A program made the translations under genes and the position numbers. Of a DNA stretch of 64,000 bases, positions 57,237 through 64,000 are shown in pieces (position 1 is the stretch's first letter; the number at the start of each line of letters is the position of its first letter). Where the stretch lies: the NCBI GenBank assembly GCA_037045355.1, contig JBAOHO010000014.1, positions 186,001 through 250,000 of the forward strand, given 5' to 3'. The stretch is from Candidatus Nanopelagicales bacterium (GTDB lineage: Bacteria > Actinomycetota > Actinomycetes > S36-B12 > GCA-2699445). Under the pieces are notes generated by a model. That model saw only the letters and a program-made list of their open reading frames with translations, ran no database searches and was not told the origin of the DNA.

Positions 57237-57569
57237 GTGACCCCGCCGGTGCCACCTCCGCTCACCGCAGCAGAGCGCAGCGGTGCCCGTGACCGGGCAC
57301 TGGTGGCCAGACGCACGAGGGCGGAGGTCAAGGCCAAGGTCAGGGCCGGGTACCTGTCCTTCTCACAAGTGGTCGACATCGCGTTCACGGACACCGAACA
57401 GGGCCGGGCGGTCGCGCGGATGACTGTCGGTGAACTCCTCCTGGCCCTCCCCGGTGTCGGACCCACCACTGCCGACCGACGGCTGGTGGAATTGGGGATC
57501 AACGGCGACCGCAGGCTGCGGGCGCTCGGTGAGCGTCAGCGCAGCCAACTGGTGGCGGTGTTCTGGTGA
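57237..57569 (+). CDS. mihF: actinobacterial integration host factor
   Basis: 110 aa nucleoid protein that binds and bends DNA; unrelated to the E. coli IHF. It shows PPLTAAERSGARDRALVARRTRAEVKAKV, then the helix-two-turn-helix LLLALPGVGPTTADRRLVELGI and LGERQRSQLVAVF. Conserved upstream of gmk and rpoZ in actinobacteria. GTG start, leaderless, overlapping gmk by 4 bp. Confidence 0.93.
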   Translation: MTPPVPPPLTAAERSGARDRALVARRTRAEVKAKVRAGYLSFSQVVDIAFTDTEQGRAVARMTVGELLLALPGVGPTTADRRLVELGINGDRRLRALGERQRSQLVAVFW

Positions 57570-58129
57570 TCCGCTGGTGTGACCTTCTCGTCGTCAGCGG
57601 ACCCTCGGGTGTGGGCAAGGGCACCGTCATTGCCGAACTGCTGCACCGCCGCCCCGACGTGTGGCTGTCGGTATCGACCACCACCCGATCGCCGCGACCG
57701 GGGGAGGAGCACGGACGGTCGTACTTCTTCGTGTCGCGACCGGAATTCGAGGAAATGGCGGCTGCGGGCGGATTCCTCGAGTGGGCCGAATACGCCGGCA
57801 ATCTCTACGGCACCGCACAGGCGCCGGTGGCCGAACGGATCGCCGCCGGTCAGCCTGTCGTTCTCGAGATCGACCTGGCCGGTGCCCGCCAGGTCCGCCA
57901 GCGTCACCCCGACGCACTGTTCGTCTTCCTCGCCCCACCCGACACTGCCGAGCTGAGGCGTCGTTTGGCAGGGCGCGGCACCGAGAGTGGTCCGGACGCC
58001 GAAGCCAGACTGCAGCGAGCCGTCGCCGAGATGGAAGCCGCCGACGAGTTCGACCACGTGGTCACGAATTCGCTGGTGTCCGAGTCCGTCGATCAGTTGC
58101 TACAGTTGTGGGACACCCGTCGCGCCTGA
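57566..58129 (+). CDS. gmk: guanylate kinase
   Basis: Phosphorylates GMP to GDP with ATP; 187 aa. It has the P-loop SGPSGVGKGTVI, the GMP-binding TTTRSPRPGEEHGRSYFF and FLEWAEYAGNLYGT, and DLAGARQVRQRHPDALFVFLAPP. GTG start coupled to mihF by GTGA. Followed by rpoZ. Confidence 0.96.
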   Translation: MIRWCDLLVVSGPSGVGKGTVIAELLHRRPDVWLSVSTTTRSPRPGEEHGRSYFFVSRPEFEEMAAAGGFLEWAEYAGNLYGTAQAPVAERIAAGQPVVLEIDLAGARQVRQRHPDALFVFLAPPDTAELRRRLAGRGTESGPDAEARLQRAVAEMEAADEFDHVVTNSLVSESVDQLLQLWDTRRA

Positions 58130-58188
58130 CGCGACGCCAGCGGCGTCCGAACCCGCATTCACCTGACCCACGACGAGAGGCCACCCAC

Positions 58189-58590
58189 ATGAGCGCGCGT
58201 CCCGAGGGCATCACACATCCCTCCATCGACGAACTGCTCGCCACCACCGAGTCCAAGTACTCCCTGGTCATCTACGCCGCCCGGCGGGCCCGTCAGATCA
58301 CTGGCTACTACTCGCAGATGGGCGACTACCTCCTGGAATACGTGGGGCCGCTGGTCGAGACCCACCCGCAGGAGAAGCCGATGAGCATTGCGCTGCGGGA
58401 GATCCACTCCGGCATGCTCGTGGCGACCACCGACGACGCCCCCGAGACTCCGATGACCGACTCGATCCCGGGCGAACCGGAGTTGGTGGCCATCGACACC
58501 ACCGAGATGGTCGTCGTCGATGAGATCGCTGACGATGCAGCAGGCGTCGAGGTGATCGTCACCGACGAGCCGGCCTCCGACACCGAGTAG
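58189..58590 (+). CDS. rpoZ: RNA polymerase omega subunit with acidic tail
   Basis: 133 aa. The conserved part (residues 1-90: HPSIDELLATTESKYSLVIYAARRARQI and KPMSIALREIHSGML) binds the beta-prime subunit. After residue 95 there is a 40-residue Asp/Glu-rich tail (VVVDEIADDAAGVEVIVTDE) beyond the usual actinobacterial length. The ATG is 59 bp after gmk with GAGAGG upstream. Confidence 0.93.
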   Translation: MSARPEGITHPSIDELLATTESKYSLVIYAARRARQITGYYSQMGDYLLEYVGPLVETHPQEKPMSIALREIHSGMLVATTDDAPETPMTDSIPGEPELVAIDTTEMVVVDEIADDAAGVEVIVTDEPASDTE

Positions 58591-58595
58591 GCATA

Positions 58596-59813
58596 GTGCC
58601 CGCCGACCTGACCGGTCTGCGCATCGTGGTCGGCGTGTGCGGCGGGATCGCCGCGTACAAAGCCGCGGCACTGGTCCGGCTTCTCACCGAAGATGGCGCC
58701 GACGTGACTGTGGTGCCGACCGAGTCCGCTTTGCGCTTCGTAGGCGCCCCGACATGGGAAGCGCTGTCGGGTAAGCCCGTTAGCACCACCGTCTGGGAGC
58801 GGGTACCCGACGTGCAACACGTCCTGCTCGGGCAAAGTGCCGATCTCGTCGTCGTGGCACCCGCCACCGCCAACCTGCTCGGCAAGGCCGCCGCAGGACT
58901 TGCGGACGACCTGCTCACCACCACTTTGCTCACTGCCCACGGCCCGGTGGTCATGGCCCCCGCGATGCACACCGAGATGTGGCAGCACCCCGCCACCGAG
59001 GCCAACGTCGCGACTCTGCGCCGACGCGGTGTTCGGGTGATCGAACCTGACGTCGGACGGCTGACCGGGTCGGACTCAGGTCCGGGTCGGCTGCCCGAAC
59101 CCGCTCAGATCGTTGCCGAGTGCCGTGCGGCGCTCGGTTCCGCCCACGATCTCGCCGGGCGCCGGATCCTGATCTCGGCGGGTGGCACCCGGGAACCCAT
59201 CGACCCCGTGCGATTTCTCGGTAACCGCTCCAGCGGCCGGATGGGCTGGGCGCTGGCGCGAACAGCGGTCGCTCGAGGCGCAGAAGTCACAGTGGTTGCC
59301 GCGAATGTGTCACTGCCGACCCCCGCGAATGTCGACCGAACCGACGTGATCACCGCCGCCGATCTGCATGAGGAGATGCGCGCCCGGCAGGCGGACCACG
59401 ACATCGTCGTCATGTGTGCTGCCGTAGCGGACTTTCGGCCCCGCACCGTCAGCGACGCCAAGTTGAAGAAGGGCTCGGACTCCGAGCCACAGTCGATCGA
59501 GTTGGAGCGGACTCCCGACGTCCTGGCCGATCTCGTCACCCACCGTTCGCCCGGCCAGGTCATCGTCGGATTCGCCGCCGAGACAGGTGACTCGAACGCC
59601 GACGCATTGACGCATGCGCGGGCCAAGTTGGCGGCCAAGGGGTGCGACTTCCTCGTCGTCAACGATGTCGGCGGCGGTTCGGTGTTCGGCGCCGATGACA
59701 ATGAGGTGGTGGTCCTCGACGCGACGGGCGCGGCGGTGACCATCGACCGAGCGGACAAGACCCGAATCGCCGACTCCGTCTGGGATCGGCTCCTCGCAGT
59801 ATCTGCGGGTTGA
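58596..59813 (+). CDS. coaBC: bifunctional CoaBC (phosphopantothenoylcysteine synthetase/decarboxylase)
   Basis: Coenzyme A biosynthesis, 405 aa. The N-terminal flavin decarboxylase CoaC has VGVCGGIAAYKAAALVRLL and VVMAPAMHTEMW; the C-terminal synthetase CoaB has ILISAGGTREPIDPVRFLGN, NRSSGRMG and VGFAAETGD. At the substrate clamp, where E. coli has LACGDIGPGRM, the sequence is LTGSDSGPGRL, without the Cys; I recall a similar form in mycobacteria. GTG start 5 bp after rpoZ. Confidence 0.95.
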   Translation: MPADLTGLRIVVGVCGGIAAYKAAALVRLLTEDGADVTVVPTESALRFVGAPTWEALSGKPVSTTVWERVPDVQHVLLGQSADLVVVAPATANLLGKAAAGLADDLLTTTLLTAHGPVVMAPAMHTEMWQHPATEANVATLRRRGVRVIEPDVGRLTGSDSGPGRLPEPAQIVAECRAALGSAHDLAGRRILISAGGTREPIDPVRFLGNRSSGRMGWALARTAVARGAEVTVVAANVSLPTPANVDRTDVITAADLHEEMRARQADHDIVVMCAAVADFRPRTVSDAKLKKGSDSEPQSIELERTPDVLADLVTHRSPGQVIVGFAAETGDSNADALTHARAKLAAKGCDFLVVNDVGGGSVFGADDNEVVVLDATGAAVTIDRADKTRIADSVWDRLLAVSAG

Positions 59814-59837
59814 TTCGGACGGGGCGGCGCCACCCGT

Positions 59838-59843
59838 TACCCT
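59838..59843 (+). promoter_or_regulatory. -10 box of metK
   Basis: TACCCT, 63 bp before the metK ATG. The G/C-rich leader (59850-59906) can form a GGGGAACCCC-type stem but is too short for the known SAM riboswitches. Confidence 0.45.
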
Positions 59844-59906
59844 GTGGGGAACCCCGGGGGCCCGCCGCTCCCGGTCGGCAGCCGGAACTCCCGAGGAGCA
59901 ATCCCC

Positions 59907-61100
59907 ATGACCAAGCGACTCTTCACGTCTGAATCAGTGACTGAAGGCCACCCCGACAAGATGGCCGATCAGATCAGTGATGCGATCCTTGACGACCTCC
60001 TGCGGCAGGATCCCGGCAGCCGGGTAGCGGTCGAGACACTCCTCACCACTGGCCAGGTCCATGTTGCCGGCGAAGTCACCACCGAGGGCTACGCCGATGT
60101 GATCGAGATCGTCCGAGACGTTGTCCTGGACATCGGTTACGACTCCTCCGTCAAGGGATTCGACGGCGAGTCCTGTGGGGTGTCGGTATCGATCGGCAAG
60201 CAGTCACCAGACATCGCCCAGGGGGTGGACGATGCCTACGAGGAGCGGATCGACCGCAGCGGAGACCCGCTCGACCTGCAGGGCGCCGGTGATCAGGGGC
60301 TCATGTTCGGCTACGCCTGCCGCGACACCGACGCCTTGATGCCTCTGCCCATCTCGCTGTCGCACTCCCTGGCCGCCACCTTGGCTCGAGTTCGTCACGA
60401 CGGTGTCCTGCCGTACCTGCGCCCCGACGGCAAGACCCAGGTCACCATCGAATACGACGGGGACAAGCCGGTGGCGGTCGAGACCGTCGTCATCAGCTCG
60501 CAGCACGCCAAGGACATCTCGCTGGACGGCATGCTGGCACCCGATCTGCGCAAACACATCCTCGAGCCCGTTCTGGATGACTTCGGATTCGCCGCTGACG
60601 ACATCCGGTTCCTCGTCAATCCCACAGGCAAGTTCGAGATCGGCGGCCCCATGGGCGATGCGGGGTTGACGGGACGCAAGATCATCGTCGACACCTACGG
60701 AGGCATGGCCAGGCACGGTGGCGGCGCGTTCTCGGGCAAGGATCCCTCCAAGGTCGACCGCTCCGCCGCCTACGCGATGCGCTGGGTCGCCAAGAACGTC
60801 GTCGCTGCGGGCCTGGCGGACCGCTGTGAGGTTCAGGTCGCGTACGCCATCGGCAAGGCGCATCCCGTCGGACTCTTCGTGGAGACCTTCGGAACCGAGA
60901 CGGTACCGACGGAGCAGATCGCCGGTGCCGTCATGGACACCTTCGACCTGCGCCCCGCCGCGATCATCCGCGACCTCGACTTGAAGCGGCCGATCTTCCG
61001 GCAGACCGCCGCCTACGGCCACTTCGGTCGAGAACTCGACGACTTCACCTGGGAGCGGACTGACCGGGCCGAGGACCTGGCCCGCGCCGTCAAGGGCTGA
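59907..61100 (+). CDS. metK: S-adenosylmethionine synthetase
   Basis: Makes SAM from ATP and methionine; 397 aa. Motifs are TSESVTEGHPDKMADQISDA, GAGDQGLMFGYA, GGGAFSGKDPSKVDRSAAY and IIVDTYGGMARHGG. ATG at 59907 follows GAGGAG; an upstream in-frame ATG is not supported. In actinobacteria the gene normally sits before priA, as here. Confidence 0.97.
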   Translation: MTKRLFTSESVTEGHPDKMADQISDAILDDLLRQDPGSRVAVETLLTTGQVHVAGEVTTEGYADVIEIVRDVVLDIGYDSSVKGFDGESCGVSVSIGKQSPDIAQGVDDAYEERIDRSGDPLDLQGAGDQGLMFGYACRDTDALMPLPISLSHSLAATLARVRHDGVLPYLRPDGKTQVTIEYDGDKPVAVETVVISSQHAKDISLDGMLAPDLRKHILEPVLDDFGFAADDIRFLVNPTGKFEIGGPMGDAGLTGRKIIVDTYGGMARHGGGAFSGKDPSKVDRSAAYAMRWVAKNVVAAGLADRCEVQVAYAIGKAHPVGLFVETFGTETVPTEQIAGAVMDTFDLRPAAIIRDLDLKRPIFRQTAAYGHFGRELDDFTWERTDRAEDLARAVKG

Positions 61101-61105
61101 TCCGT

Positions 61106-63045
61106 CTGTCCGATCAACTGCCCCTGATCGGACCGCGTGGCGGGCTGCGGCCCCGAACACCCGGACGTCCGGCGACCGGAGGCGACCGGCTCGTCGACGT
61201 TCTCGTCGACAGTCGATTGCCGCATCTGGCACGCGCGTTCACCTATTCGGTGCCCCACCGCCTGAGTCAGCGGGTGGCGCCCGGAGTGCGGGTCCGGGTG
61301 CGTCTGGCGGGCAAACTCACCGAAGGCTATGTCCTCTCCGGTGCGGCCGACTTTCGTGCTCCTGTCACCCCCATCGCATCGGTCGTGTCCGATGTCCCCG
61401 TTCTCACCACCGACATCCTTGCGCTGTGCCGTGAGGTAGCGACTCACTACGCCGGATCGGTCAGTGATGTCGTTCGGCTTGCTGTGCCCCCGCGGGTGGC
61501 CGGCGCCGAGACCGGGTGGCGCCCCGGATCTTCGCGTCCGCGCCGACAACCTCGCCCGGGCGTCGGACTCGCCGCTCATCCGTTCGTGGTGGAGGCCGCC
61601 GGCGGAGTCCCCGTGCGCGGTACTTGGGTCGCACCCGCGGGGGAGACTGGGCGGACCAATTGGCAGCAGTGGCCCGCGTTGTCACCGAGGCGGGTCGTTC
61701 GGTCGTCTTGGTGGCTCCGGACGCGCGCGATGTGGCTCCGCTGGCCGCCGCACTGCGATCTGCCGTACCCGGTCACACCGCGGTGCTCACCGCGGATGAG
61801 GGTCCCCGGGACCGGTACTCCGCATTCCTCGACGTCCTGAGTGGACAGGCCCATGTGGTGGTCGGAACCCGGGCCGCTGCGTTCGCACCGGTGCTCGACC
61901 CCGGTTTGCTGGTCGTGTGGGATGACGGCGACTCCTCCCTGGCCGAACAGCGGGCTCCCTATCCACACGCTCGAGAAGTGCTGGCCTTGCGCAGCCATCT
62001 CCAGACGTGCGCGCTGTTGTTGGCGGGACACACCCGATCCGCCGAGACCCAGCGATGGCTGGATGCCGGCTGGTGCTTGGATCTGACTGATCAGGCAGCC
62101 GTCCGCTCCCGCCGCCCGCATGTGTTCTCGACCATCGACCGGGTGCGTTCACCGTTCGACCTCGTGCGACGGCTGCCGCAGTCGACGGTGGCTGCGCTGC
62201 GAACGGGACTCGATGCCGGACCTGTGTTGGTGCAGGTGTCCCGGCGCGGTTACCTGCCCTTGACTGCCTGTCAGACGTGCCGCGAACTCGCTGAGTGTCC
62301 TCGCTGCGGCGGACCGTTGGAGGTCGCCGCCAACGGGTCGGTGCAGTGTCGCCGCTGCTCGGCGGCCGACGAGTTCCACTGCCCCTCGTGCGGGGGGACC
62401 CGGTTGCGGGCGGTGCGCTCCGGCGCGAGCCGCACCGCGGAGGAACTGGGTCGGCTGTTCGGGGGGATACCGGTGCTGCAGAGCACCGCCGAGCACCCAG
62501 TCGCCACTGTCGCGCACACCGCGATCGTGGTGGCCACCGCCGGCGTTGAGCCAATCGCCGCCGGCGGTTACACGGCTGGAGCGATCCTGGACGCCCAGGA
62601 GGATCTGTGGCGGGTAGGTGTCCGCTCGCGTGAGGAAGCAGGTCGACGCTGGTTCAACGCCGCGGCCCTGCTGCGTCCGGGGGCACCTCTGGCACTCAGC
62701 GCCGATTCCGACGACCCCGTCGTCCAGGCGCTGATCCGCTGGGATCCCGGGGTCCTGGCAGCCGACGAACTGAAGCGTCGCACAGCCGCCGGTCTACCGC
62801 CCGCACAACAAGTCGCTCAGATCGACGGTTCCCCGACCGACCTCGAGGAGGTCATCGCCGCGCTGTCTGGCGAGGTCGATGTGCTGGGACCGCGTGAGAT
62901 CACCGGTTCCACGGCGCGAGCACTGTTGCGTTCGTCGGACTTCCCGTCGTTGCGTGATGAGCTGCGTACCATCATCATGGCTCGCTCCGCCCGCCACAGA
63001 GGTGGTGCCGTCCGCGTTCAGGTCGATCCGGTCGCGCTGGACTGA
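61106..63045 (+). CDS. priA: primosomal protein N' (PriA), frameshift, CTG start likely
   Basis: Replication restart protein, about 646 aa when repaired. Coding similarity reaches upstream to SDQLPLIGPRGG, but the only starts in frame are CTG 61106 (after AAGGG) or TTG 61217, so a CTG start, or an error in it, is likely. The frame breaks in the run of five G at about 61649-61653: APAG should continue GDWADQLAAVARV, so one G is missing. Zinc-binding Cys lie in CQTCRELAECPRCGGP and CRRCSAADEFHCPSCGG. There is no GKT/DEXH pair (the site reads WDDGDSS), so it is probably not an active helicase, as in other actinobacteria. Confidence 0.85.
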
Positions 63046-63137
63046 TCGTGCGTTCATGACGAGTCCGACTCGTGTCCTGCCGGCGCCTCCCCGCCGCCCC
63101 CGACTGTGCGCTGGATCGAACGCCGGCCGGGACTGGG

Positions 63138-63143
63138 TAGGCT
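63138..63143 (+). promoter_or_regulatory. -10 box of def
   Basis: TAGGCT, 21 bp before the GTG of def; a start point near 63150 leaves the AAAGGAG ribosome binding site (63154-63160). Confidence 0.5.
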
Positions 63144-63164
63144 GACTCGGTCGAAAGGAGTCCA

Positions 63165-63710
63165 GTGGCGCTGCGACAGATCAGGCTGTTCGGCGATCCA
63201 GTGCTGCGGACCGTCGCCCAACCGGTGGAGACCTTCGACAAGGAACTGCGGCGACTCGTGCAGGACCTGACCGACACGATGCTCGACGCTCCCGGCGCCG
63301 GGCTGTCGGCGCCGCAACTCGGCGTGAGCCTGCGGGTCTTCACCTGGTACACCGACGGTGAACTGGGCCACCTGGTAAATCCGGATTTGGACCTGTCCGC
63401 AGATTCCGAGGAACTGGAAGAGGGATGTCTCTCCCTGCCCGGAATCCACGCACTCACCCCCCGGGCCATACGAGTGGTGGCCAGGGGTCAGAACATGTTC
63501 GGTGAACCGGTCACTGTCGAAGGTTCGGCGATCACGGCACGCGCGATCCAGCATGAGACGGATCACCTCGACGGGGTGTTGTTCATCGACAGGCTGGATT
63601 CCGAACAGCGCAAAGCAGCGCTTCGCGCCATCCGGGACGCTGAGTGGTTCGGTACCGAGGCGCCCGCTGTGCGCGTCAGTCCCCACGCGGTGACCGAACG
63701 GTGGCGGTGA
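63165..63710 (+). CDS. def: peptide deformylase
   Basis: Removes the formyl group from new proteins; metal enzyme of 181 aa. All three motifs are intact: GAGLSAPQLG, EEGCLSLPG and the metal-binding QHETDHLDGVLF. GTG start with AAAGGAG. Followed after 3 bp by fmt, which adds the formyl group, the usual def-fmt pair. Confidence 0.96.
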   Translation: MALRQIRLFGDPVLRTVAQPVETFDKELRRLVQDLTDTMLDAPGAGLSAPQLGVSLRVFTWYTDGELGHLVNPDLDLSADSEELEEGCLSLPGIHALTPRAIRVVARGQNMFGEPVTVEGSAITARAIQHETDHLDGVLFIDRLDSEQRKAALRAIRDAEWFGTEAPAVRVSPHAVTERWR

Positions 63711-63713
63711 GAC

Positions 63714-64000
63714 GTGCGACTCCTCTTCGCGGGGACACCGGAACCAGCCGTGCCCGCACTGCAGCGTCTGCTGGCGTCGCGGCACGATGTCGTCGCCGTG
63801 CTCACCAGACCCGATGCACCGGTGGGCCGTGGTCGGCGTCTGGCCCGATCTGAGGTCGCCCGCGTCGCCGATGAGGCCGGAATCCCCGTGTTGCAGCCGT
63901 CGGGGCTGCGAGACCCCGCGGCCTTGACCACGATCCGGGACCTGAAGGTCGATGCCTGTCCGATCGTCGCCTACGGCAATCTGATCCCGAGCCCACTGCT
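63714..64000 (+). CDS. fmt: methionyl-tRNA formyltransferase, 3' end off window
   Basis: Formylates Met-tRNA for initiation. Only the first 95 or so residues are present: VRLLFAGTPEPAVPALQRLL, then RPDAPVGRGRRLARSEVARVAD and AYGNLIPSP at the window edge. The catalytic residues downstream are missing because the window ends. GTG 63714. Confidence 0.93.
   Translation, partial: MRLLFAGTPEPAVPALQRLLASRHDVVAVLTRPDAPVGRGRRLARSEVARVADEAGIPVLQPSGLRDPAALTTIRDLKVDACPIVAYGNLIPSPL

Noticed and set aside
59844..59906. SAM riboswitch before metK
   Set aside because: The leader is only about 57 nt and lacks the conserved core of known SAM riboswitches.

Overview
The window is one 64 kb stretch of a high-GC actinobacterial chromosome, probably class Actinomycetia. 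The evidence is the gene content and order: an actinobacterial-type integration host factor ahead of gmk and rpoZ, a BldD regulator beside the pyr operon, a PriA-type HisA with no trpF in the trp genes, an ileS T-box leader of the short translational kind, and the DUF2510, DUF6325, SHOCT and HGxxPAAW families. Starts are often GTG, and many genes carry a TANNNT box 6 or 7 nt before the start codon, the pattern of leaderless transcripts. I see no rRNA, tRNA, CRISPR array, prophage or insertion sequence.

Layout. 1-2770 (minus): ileS, running off the left edge, with its T-box leader up to about 2965. 3099-4976 (minus): a RibD/DHFR-like reductase and a secreted glycerophosphodiester phosphodiesterase. 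5228-11550 (plus): a DksA/TraR zinc-finger protein with a long histone-H1-like Lys/Ala/Pro tail, lspA, an RluD-type pseudouridine synthase and dnaE. 11564-14301: a membrane-anchored protein (minus), a DUF697-type GTPase (plus) and ybaK (minus). 14459-23032: hisD-hisC-hisB-hisH, a DUF2510 protein followed by a 23-bp minisatellite, hisA/priA, hisF, a TIGR03085-type protein (minus), hisI and trpE. 23091-28253: a small HGxxPAAW membrane protein, a two-component system, then trpC-trpB-trpA. 28386-30157: a DsbA-like thioredoxin and lgt. 30333-36338: gltB and gltD (glutamate synthase). 36342-43812: a block of membrane proteins (PAP2 phosphatase, two AI-2E transporters, a DAG-kinase-like enzyme, a coiled-coil membrane protein, a ClC channel). 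43897-46758: DUF6325, SHOCT protein, pyk and, on the minus strand, bldD. 47042-57217: an unbroken pyrimidine operon pyrR-pyrB-pyrC-(PH membrane protein)-carA-carB-pyrK-pyrD-pyrF. 57237-64000: mihF-gmk-rpoZ-coaBC, metK-priA and def-fmt (fmt cut by the right edge).

How the genes fit together. The pyr operon covers the route to UMP from carbamoyl phosphate, and its leader has a PyrR-binding hairpin just ahead of the pyrR ribosome binding site. The his and trp genes are joined by the HisA/PriA isomerase, which in actinobacteria does both the HisA and TrpF steps; hisG, hisE, trpD and trpG are not here. GltBD supplies the glutamate used by these pathways. LspA and Lgt are both lipoprotein enzymes.

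Quality warning. Five genes (ileS, gltB, gltD, a SHOCT protein, primosomal priA) are each broken by a single-base indel, and lgt probably is as well. Several are normally essential and all stay well conserved on both sides of the break, so I read these as sequence or assembly errors rather than real pseudogenes.
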